The notes beneath the pieces were generated by a model. It was given only the letters and a program-made list of their open reading frames with translations. It searched no databases and was not told where the DNA came from. This document shows positions 58,265 through 64,000 of a stretch of 64,000 nucleotides of DNA, piece by piece; within the stretch, counting starts at the first letter, position 1, and each line of letters starts with the position of its first letter. The stretch covers positions 1 through 64,000 of the forward strand of contig NZ_JOHY01000003.1 of NCBI RefSeq assembly GCF_000721495.1, written 5' to 3'. Both the position numbers and the translations under genes were made by a program. Source of the stretch: Streptomyces sp. NRRL F-5123 (GTDB lineage Bacteria; Actinomycetota; Actinomycetes; Streptomycetales; Streptomycetaceae).

Positions 58265-59515
58265 GTGACCGACGCCCAAGACATCGCATCCGCTGAGACC
58301 GCGGCGGCGCCGGTCCCGCTGCTGGACCCGCGCGAGGGAATCCCGCCGGTGACCGCAGACCCGGAGGCTCTCGCAGAGGTCGTCGCGGCCTTCGCCGCGG
58401 GTACGGGTCCGGTCGCCGTCGACGCCGAGCGTGCCTCCGGCTACCGCTACGGGCAGCGGGCCTACCTGGTCCAGCTGCGCCGCGCCGGAGCAGGGACCGC
58501 GCTGATCGACCCCGTGGGATGCCCCGACCTGTCCACGCTGGACGCCGCGCTGAGCGGCACGGAGTGGGTGCTGCACGCCGCCACCCAGGACCTCCCGTGC
58601 CTCGCGGAGCTGGGCATGCGCCCCTCCTCGCTCTTCGACACCGAGCTGGCCGGCCGGCTGGCCGGCTTCCCGCGGGTGGGGCTCGGCGCGATGGTGGAGC
58701 AGGTGCTCGGCTACGCGCTGGAGAAGGGCCACTCCGCGGTGGACTGGTCGACCCGCCCGCTGCCCGAGCCCTGGCTGCGGTACGCCGCGCTGGACGTCGA
58801 GCTGCTGGTGGACCTGCGGGACGCGCTGGAGCAGGAGCTGCGCGAGCAGGGCAAGCTGGAGTGGGCGCTGCAGGAGTTCGCGGCCATCGCCGCGGCCCCG
58901 CCGCCGGCTCCCCGGGTGGACCCGTGGCGCCGCACGTCGGGAATGCACAAGGTGCGCCGCCGGCGGCAGATCGGTGTGGTGCGCGAGCTGTGGCTGGCCC
59001 GCGACCGGGCGGCGCGCGAGCGGGACATCTCCCCCGGCCGGGTGCTGAGCGACGCCGCGATCGTCACCGCCGCACTGGAGAGCCCGCCGAACGTGCACGC
59101 CCTGGCCGCGCTGCCCGGTTTCGGGCACCGCATGGGCCGCCGCCAGCTCGACCAGTGGCAGGCGGCGGTGGACCGCGCCCGCGGCCTGCCGGAGCGCGAG
59201 CTGCCGCAGCCCACCGCCGCCTACACCGGCCCGCCGCCGCCGCGCGCGTGGGCGGACAAGGACCCGGCCGCGGCCGCCCGGCTGTCGGCGGCCCGCGCCG
59301 CGGTGTCGGCCATGGCCGACGAGCTGCACATGCCGCAGGAGAACCTGATCACCCCGGACACCGTCCGCCGGGTCTGCTGGGCCCCGCCGGCCGACCTCAC
59401 CCCCGAAGCGGTGGCCGCGGTACTGGCCGACCTGGGTGCCCGCCCCTGGCAGGTGCAGCTGACCACTCCGCTCATCACGAAGGCCCTCACCGCCCGCCCC
59501 GCCGCGGGCCAGTAA
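58265..59515 (+). CDS. rnd: Ribonuclease D
   Basis: A 416-residue 3'-5' exoribonuclease for tRNA and stable-RNA maturation. The DEDDy exonuclease domain shows PVAVDAERASGYRYGQRAYL (DxE, about residues 48-67), VLHAATQDLPCL (second Asp, about 102-113) and WLRYAALDVELLVDL (Tyr and last Asp, about 172-186). An HRDC helical domain follows (VVRELWLARDRAARERDISP ... ALAALPGFGHRMGRRQLDQW). It precedes fadA by 109 bp and may be leaderless. Confidence 0.92.
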   Translation: MTDAQDIASAETAAAPVPLLDPREGIPPVTADPEALAEVVAAFAAGTGPVAVDAERASGYRYGQRAYLVQLRRAGAGTALIDPVGCPDLSTLDAALSGTEWVLHAATQDLPCLAELGMRPSSLFDTELAGRLAGFPRVGLGAMVEQVLGYALEKGHSAVDWSTRPLPEPWLRYAALDVELLVDLRDALEQELREQGKLEWALQEFAAIAAAPPPAPRVDPWRRTSGMHKVRRRRQIGVVRELWLARDRAARERDISPGRVLSDAAIVTAALESPPNVHALAALPGFGHRMGRRQLDQWQAAVDRARGLPERELPQPTAAYTGPPPPRAWADKDPAAAARLSAARAAVSAMADELHMPQENLITPDTVRRVCWAPPADLTPEAVAAVLADLGARPWQVQLTTPLITKALTARPAAGQ

Positions 59516-59624
59516 CCCTTCCGGTGTGACCTGCGCCGCTTCGCGGGGTCGCACTGTCCCGTTCGGTTACCCGCGAGTAGCATGTCCCGGGAGGCGAGTG
59601 AACACACATATGAGGGAGCTAGTC

Positions 59625-60845
59625 GTGCCGCGTTCTGCGAGGGACGTCGTCTTCGTCGACGGCGTCCGTACCCCGTTCGGCAAGGCGGGCCCGAAGGGCA
59701 TCTACCACGAGACCAGGGCCGACGACCTGGTCATCAAGTGCATCCGGGAACTGCTGCGGCGCAACCCGGGCCTGGACCCGGCCCGTATCGACGAGGTCGC
59801 GGTCGCCGCGACCACGCAGATCGGGGACCAGGGCCTGACCCTGGGCCGCACGGCCGGCATCCTGGCGGGGCTGCCGACGACCGTGCCCGGCTTCTCGATC
59901 GACCGCATGTGCGCGGGCGCCATGACGGCCGTGACGACGACGGCCGGCGGCATCGCGTTCGGCGCCTACGACGTGGTGGTCGCGGGCGGTGTCGAGCACA
60001 TGGGACGGCACCCGATGGGCGAGGGCGTCGACCCGAACCCGCGCTTCGTGTCGGAGAAGCTGGTCGACGAGTCCGCGCTGTTCATGGGCATGACGGCGGA
60101 GAACCTGCACGACCGCTTCCCGGCCCTCACCAAGGCGCGCGCGGACGAGTACGCGGTGCGCAGCCAGGAGAAGGCCGCCAAGGCGTACGCCGACGGCAAG
60201 ATCCAGCCGGACCTGGTCCCGGTCGCGATCCGCCGCACCACGCCCGAGGGCGGGGAGACGGGCTGGGGCCTGGCCACCGCCGACGAGCCGATGCGGCCGG
60301 GCACCACACTGGAGCAGCTGGCCGCCCTCAAGACCCCCTTCCGGCCGCACGGCCGCGTCACGGCGGGCAACTCCGCGGGCCTCAACGACGGCGCCACCGC
60401 TTCGCTGCTGGCCGCGGAGGAGGTCGCCCGCGAGCTGGCGCTGCCGGTCAGGATGCGCCTGGTGGCGTACGCCTTCGCGGGCGTCGAGCCGGAGGTCATG
60501 GGCATCGGCCCGATCCCGGCCACCGAGAAGGCGCTGTCCCGCGCGGGGCTGACCATGGAGGACATCGGCCTCATCGAGGTCAACGAGGCCTTCGCGGTGC
60601 AGGTGCTGTCGCTGCTCGACCACTACGGCATCGCCGACGACGACCCGCGCGTCAACCCGTACGGCGGCGCCATCGCCTACGGCCACCCGCTGGCCTCCTC
60701 CGGGGTGCGGCTGATGACGCAGCTGGCCCGGGAGTTCGAGGAGCACCCCGAGGTGCGCTACGGCATCACCACCATGTGCGTCGGCTTCGGCATGGGCGGC
60801 ACGGTCGTGTGGGAGAACCCGAACTTCGACGGGAGCGTCAAGTGA
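59625..60845 (+). CDS. fadA: Acetyl-CoA C-acyltransferase (3-ketoacyl-CoA thiolase)
   Basis: A 406-residue thiolase cleaving 3-ketoacyl-CoA in beta-oxidation. It begins ARDVVFVDGVRTPFGKAGPKG. The nucleophilic cysteine is in SIDRMCAGAMTAV (about residue 92), with EVNEAFAVQV, GGAIAYGHPLASSG (catalytic His) and MCVGFGMGG (second Cys) in order. GTG 59625 has GAGGGAG upstream; longer in-frame starts at 59610 and earlier are less likely. Its stop overlaps the fadB start (GTGA), so the two subunits of the complex are translationally coupled. Confidence 0.94.
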   Translation: MPRSARDVVFVDGVRTPFGKAGPKGIYHETRADDLVIKCIRELLRRNPGLDPARIDEVAVAATTQIGDQGLTLGRTAGILAGLPTTVPGFSIDRMCAGAMTAVTTTAGGIAFGAYDVVVAGGVEHMGRHPMGEGVDPNPRFVSEKLVDESALFMGMTAENLHDRFPALTKARADEYAVRSQEKAAKAYADGKIQPDLVPVAIRRTTPEGGETGWGLATADEPMRPGTTLEQLAALKTPFRPHGRVTAGNSAGLNDGATASLLAAEEVARELALPVRMRLVAYAFAGVEPEVMGIGPIPATEKALSRAGLTMEDIGLIEVNEAFAVQVLSLLDHYGIADDDPRVNPYGGAIAYGHPLASSGVRLMTQLAREFEEHPEVRYGITTMCVGFGMGGTVVWENPNFDGSVK

Positions 60846-62971
60846 GCACCACCACCGAACTCCTCAAGGGCGCGGCCGAGCTCTTCCCCGGCGAGGTCGT
60901 CACGTCCGCGCAGGTGCGGCACCTGGAGCTGCCCGGCGCCGGGCGCTTCGCGCTCATCACCCTCGACAACGGCCTGGACCACACCAAGCCCACCACCTTC
61001 GGCCCGCAGTCGCTCGCCAACCTGGACGCGGCGATCGACCAGGTCGAGAAGGAGGCCGCCGAGGGCGCGATCACGGGTGTCGGCATCACCGGCAAGCCGT
61101 TCATCTTCGCGGTCGGCGCCGACCTCAAGGGCGTGGAGCTGCTGGGGCGGCACGAGGACGCGCTGGCCATCGGCCGCGGCGGCCACGACGTCTTCAAGCG
61201 GCTGTCGACCCTCGCCGTGCCCACCTTCGCGTACTACAACGGCGCGGCCATGGGCGGCGGCGTCGAGGTGGGCCTGCACTGCACCTACCGCACGGTGTCC
61301 GCGTCGGTGCCCGCCTTCTCGCTGCCCGAGGTCTTCCTCGGCCTGGTGCCCGGCTGGGGCGGCTGCACCCTGCTGCCGAACCTGATCGGCGCCGACCGCG
61401 CGGTCACCGTGATCATCGAGAACTCTCTCAACCAGAACCGCCAGCTCAAGGGCCCGCAGGTGTTCGAACTGGGCATCGCCGACGCGCTGTTCGAGGCCGC
61501 GGACTTCCTGGAGCAGTCGCTCGCGTGGACCGCGTCCGTCCTCACCGGCGAGATCGAGGTCGTCCGCCCCGAGGTGGACCGCGGCGAGGCCTGGGACGCC
61601 GCGGTGGCCCGCGGGCGCGCCATCGCCGACGGCAAGGTGCACGGCGCCGCCCCCGCGGCCTACCGCGCGCTGGAGATCGTCTCGGCGGCCCGCGGCGGCG
61701 ACCTGCGGCAGGGCTTCGAGGCCGAGGACCGGGCGCTCGCCGACCTCATCATGGGCGGGGAGCTGCGCAGCGGCATCTACGCCTTCAACCTGGTGCAGCG
61801 GCGCGCCAAGCGCCCGGCCGGCGCTCCCGACAAGGCGCTGGCCCGCCCGGTGGCGAAGGTCGGCGTCGTGGGCGCGGGCCTGATGGCCTCGCAGCTGGCG
61901 CTGCTGTTCGTGCGGCGCCTGGAGGTGCCGGTCGTGCTGACCGACATCGACCAGCCGCGTATCGACAAGGGCGTGGCCTACGTGCACGCCGAGATCGACA
62001 AGCTGCTCGCCAAGGGGCGGCTGAAGCAGGACGCCGCCAACCGCTACAAGGCGCTCGTGACCGGGCACCTGGACAAGGCGGCGGCCTTCGGGGACGCCGA
62101 CTTCGTCATCGAGGCGGTCTTCGAGGAGATGGGCGTCAAGCAGCAGGTCTTCGCCGAGCTTGAGGCGGTGGTGCGCCCGGACGCGATCCTGGCGACCAAC
62201 ACCTCGTCGCTGTCGGTGTCGGAGATGGCCGCGAAGCTGGAGCACCCCGAGCGGGTCGTCGGCTTCCACTTCTTCAACCCGGTCGCGATCCTGCCGCTGC
62301 TGGAGATCGTCCGCGGCGAGACCACCGACGACGCGTCGCTCGCGACCGCCTTCGCCGTGGCCAGGAAGCTGAAGAAGACCGCGGTGCTGGTCAAGGACGC
62401 GCCCGCCTTCGTGGTGAACCGCATCCTGACCCGCTTCATGGGCGAGATCCAGAACGTCATCGACGAGGGCACCCCGGTCGCCGTCGCCGAGAAGGCCGTG
62501 GAGCCGCTGGGGCTGCCGATGTCGCCGCTGGTGCTGCTGGAGCTGGTCGGCCCGGCGATCGGCCTGCACGTCTCGGAGACCCTGCACGCCGCCTTCCCGG
62601 ACCGCTTCACCGTCTCGCCGAACCTGGCGACCGTCGTCAAGGCCGGCAAGCGCGGCTTCTACGTCTACGACTCGGGCCGCCCCGAACTGGACCCGGAGGT
62701 CGCCGCGCTGCTGGAGCAGGGCGACAGCGTCCTCACCGAGACGCAGGTGCGCGAACGGGTGCTGGACGCGGTGGCCCAGGAGATCGGGCTGATGCTCGAC
62801 GAGGGCGTCGTCGCCGAGGCCCAGGACGTCGACCTGTGCCTCATCACGGGCGCCGGCTGGCCCTTCCACCTGGGCGGCATCACGCCGTACCTGGACCGCG
62901 AGGGCGTCTCGCAGCGGGTGAACGGCAAGCCGTTCCTGGCGCCGGGCGTGGCGAGCGTGCCGGCCGTCTGA
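60842..62971 (+). CDS. fadB: Fatty-acid oxidation multifunctional protein
   Basis: A 709-residue protein with enoyl-CoA hydratase and 3-hydroxyacyl-CoA dehydrogenase activities. The N-terminal crotonase part (about 1-300) has FIFAVGADLKGVELLG (oxyanion hole) and FSLPEVFLGLVPGWGG. The dehydrogenase begins KVGVVGAGLMASQLALLFVRR (about residues 339-359), with ILATNTSSLSVSEMA and VGFHFFNPVAILPLLEIV, the latter holding the catalytic His. The C-terminal helical domain ends DLCLITGAGWPFHLGGIT. GTG 60842 overlaps the fadA stop. Together they process acyl-CoAs to acetyl-CoA. Confidence 0.94.
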   Translation: MSTTTELLKGAAELFPGEVVTSAQVRHLELPGAGRFALITLDNGLDHTKPTTFGPQSLANLDAAIDQVEKEAAEGAITGVGITGKPFIFAVGADLKGVELLGRHEDALAIGRGGHDVFKRLSTLAVPTFAYYNGAAMGGGVEVGLHCTYRTVSASVPAFSLPEVFLGLVPGWGGCTLLPNLIGADRAVTVIIENSLNQNRQLKGPQVFELGIADALFEAADFLEQSLAWTASVLTGEIEVVRPEVDRGEAWDAAVARGRAIADGKVHGAAPAAYRALEIVSAARGGDLRQGFEAEDRALADLIMGGELRSGIYAFNLVQRRAKRPAGAPDKALARPVAKVGVVGAGLMASQLALLFVRRLEVPVVLTDIDQPRIDKGVAYVHAEIDKLLAKGRLKQDAANRYKALVTGHLDKAAAFGDADFVIEAVFEEMGVKQQVFAELEAVVRPDAILATNTSSLSVSEMAAKLEHPERVVGFHFFNPVAILPLLEIVRGETTDDASLATAFAVARKLKKTAVLVKDAPAFVVNRILTRFMGEIQNVIDEGTPVAVAEKAVEPLGLPMSPLVLLELVGPAIGLHVSETLHAAFPDRFTVSPNLATVVKAGKRGFYVYDSGRPELDPEVAALLEQGDSVLTETQVRERVLDAVAQEIGLMLDEGVVAEAQDVDLCLITGAGWPFHLGGITPYLDREGVSQRVNGKPFLAPGVASVPAV

Positions 62972-62985
62972 CGGGCGGTACGCGA

Positions 62986-63023
62986 AAGGGGGGCCGGTCC
63001 ACCGCGGTGGACCGGCCCCCCTT
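62986..63023. terminator. 38-bp perfect palindrome, bidirectional terminator
   Basis: The sequence is a perfect palindrome centred at 63004/63005; arm AAGGGGGGCCGGTCCACCG. As RNA it forms a ~17-bp stem in both directions, flanked by A and T runs that give short U-tracts. It separates the convergent fadB and thioredoxin-fold genes. Confidence 0.85.
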
Positions 63024-63045
63024 CGTCATGCCTGCGCGCGGGCGG

Positions 63046-63906
63046 TCAGCTCGCCTCCGCCTGCGGGGTGGCCGTGCTCTTCGCGGCCCGCTCCGCCACG
63101 ACCTTGTCGACCTCGGCCTCGACCTGGGAGCGCAGCGTCGCCGGCGTCAGGTGGGTCTTGACGTCCTTGACCTGGACACCGTCGATGAGGACGACGGGCG
63201 CGGCTCCGTAACCGGAGGCGGTGAAGTCGCTCTGGGACTTCTTCACCCAGCCCGCGTGGTCGCGCTGCTCCACGCACGGCTCGAAGGTGCCGGCCTTGAT
63301 CTTGCCGGCCTTGCGGGCCAGCTTCTTCATCAGGCTCTCGCTCGCCAGCGCGTCGTCCTCGGGGTCGGTCGGCTGGACCTTCCACACCTCGGCGACGAAG
63401 CTGCTGAAGCGGCCCTGGTCCTGCGCGCACGCGGCGGCGTTGGCCGCCACCTCCGCTCCCGTGCCGCCGTACTGCGCGTCGGACGCGGTGACCAGGCGGT
63501 ACTGGAAGCGCACCTGCCCGGTGGCCAGCAGCTCCCGGACGGTCGCCGCGTACTCGTCCTGGAAGGCCTTGGCGTCGGGGCTGCGCAGATCCTCGAACAC
63601 GGTGACGGTGACCGGCACCGACGGGGCCACGGGGATGTCCAGGTTCGGGCCGCTGGGGGTGGCCGTCGGGGTCGCGCCGTCCTGCGCGGACTGCGGCTGC
63701 GCCGCGGCCACGGCGCCGGTGGGCTCCGAGACCTTGTCACCCTTGCCGGCCCGGACATGGGCGCCGATCAGCGCGGAGACGCCGAAGACGACGACCATGG
63801 CCGTTATCCCCACCGCGTACGGCCGCAGCCGGGCGACGGGGCCCTTGCGCTGCTTCTTCGGGGCTGCCGAACCGCCCTTGGTGTCGGGCCCCTTGGACTC
63901 CGTCAT
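63046..63906 (-). CDS. Membrane-anchored thioredoxin-fold (DsbA-like) protein without CxxC
   Basis: A 286-residue protein with a lysine-rich cytoplasmic N-terminus, one membrane anchor (VGITAMVVVFGVSALIGAHV, about residues 33-52), a Ser/Pro/Ala linker and an extracytoplasmic DsbA-like domain. Domain landmarks are PVTVTVFEDLRSPDAKAFQD, FSSFVAEVWKVQP and the cis-Pro loop GYGAAPVVLIDGVQV. Where DsbA-like proteins have C-P-x-C it reads S-P-D-A, so it cannot do thiol-disulfide exchange at that site. ATG 63906 is chosen over 63954 because the extension is poorly conserved in character and GAGGT lies upstream of 63906. A binding or scaffolding role is inferred. Confidence 0.85.
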   Translation of the reverse strand: MTESKGPDTKGGSAAPKKQRKGPVARLRPYAVGITAMVVVFGVSALIGAHVRAGKGDKVSEPTGAVAAAQPQSAQDGATPTATPSGPNLDIPVAPSVPVTVTVFEDLRSPDAKAFQDEYAATVRELLATGQVRFQYRLVTASDAQYGGTGAEVAANAAACAQDQGRFSSFVAEVWKVQPTDPEDDALASESLMKKLARKAGKIKAGTFEPCVEQRDHAGWVKKSQSDFTASGYGAAPVVLIDGVQVKDVKTHLTPATLRSQVEAEVDKVVAERAAKSTATPQAEAS

Positions 63907-64000
63907 TGCTACGCCACCTCGATCATCCGCACTGCCTTCGCGCATTTCTACCATCGGCCGCGCGCGCCCGGGAAACGGGGTTCCCGGGGGACGCGGGCCG

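Noticed and set aside
59582-60841. Extension of the fadB frame through fadA to 1,129 codons
   Set aside because: That stretch is the fadA gene in a different, clearly real frame; fadB starts at the overlapping GTG 60842.

Overview
The window is a 64-kb piece of a streptomycete-type actinobacterial chromosome (Streptomyces or a close relative). The evidence is very high GC by eye (well above 70%, not computed), heavy use of GTG starts and 4-bp GTGA/ATGA gene overlaps, families largely confined to this group (a SAV2148-type HEPN protein, DUF3000, XRE/MmyB regulators, mycothiol-dependent maleylpyruvate isomerase-like proteins), and a cysteine-containing sulfur leader peptide typical of actinomycetes. 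From memory, not checked, the sulfate cluster and the fadA/fadB-rnd-hemE block resemble the SCO61xx and SCO602x-603x neighbourhoods of S. coelicolor. I see no rRNA, tRNA, CRISPR array, insertion sequence or prophage.

Layout. 0-12 kb is accessory: acetyltransferases, a MerR regulator divergent from an old yellow enzyme, a truncated lipoprotein, a glyoxalase-like protein, an AraC regulator, a YihY membrane protein divergent from an AidB-like acyl-CoA dehydrogenase, an XRE/MmyB regulator divergent from an esterase across a 21-bp palindrome, and a GAF regulator. 12-21.7 kb is one sulfur-assimilation operon: leader peptide, siroheme sulfite reductase (sirA), a zinc-ribbon microprotein, cysH, cysC, cysD, cysN, a sulfonate/taurine-type ABC importer and a sirohydrochlorin chelatase. 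Sulfate is activated by CysDN, phosphorylated by CysC, reduced by CysH and SirA; the chelatase supplies siroheme and the importer brings in organic sulfur. 22-28.3 kb holds an MMPL transporter, a SnoaL-tailed sigma factor, an aminoglycoside-phosphotransferase-like kinase and an MFS exporter with its own operator.

28.5-45.5 kb: a DnaQ-type exonuclease and the HEPN protein, then the glycogen-to-trehalose genes glgX (treX) and treY; treZ follows about 4.3 kb later, after an SDR, an XRE regulator, a LysR regulator and a dihydrolipoamide dehydrogenase-like enzyme. A small CxxC protein overlaps treZ. PPK2, ZapE, a RibD-like reductase and a hypothetical protein follow. 45.6-49.2 kb: murC, msrB and a secreted GH11 xylanase with a CBM2 domain, whose upstream region is rich in GAAA/TTTC dyads. 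49.2-57.2 kb: an ABC ATPase/membrane fusion, a Pth2-type peptidyl-tRNA hydrolase, and hemQ, hemG/hemY and hemE of the coproporphyrin-dependent heme pathway around a DUF4349 lipoprotein. 57.4-64 kb: an orphan LuxR-type regulator, RNase D, the fadA-fadB beta-oxidation operon and a membrane-anchored thioredoxin-fold protein lacking its CxxC motif.

Most is ordinary housekeeping. The items most worth a second look are the sulfur-operon leader with its microprotein, the operator palindromes beside regulators, the recurring exact 7-nt spacing between -10-like hexamers and start codons (leaderless genes), the HEPN/DnaQ pair, and the thioredoxin-fold protein without catalytic cysteines.
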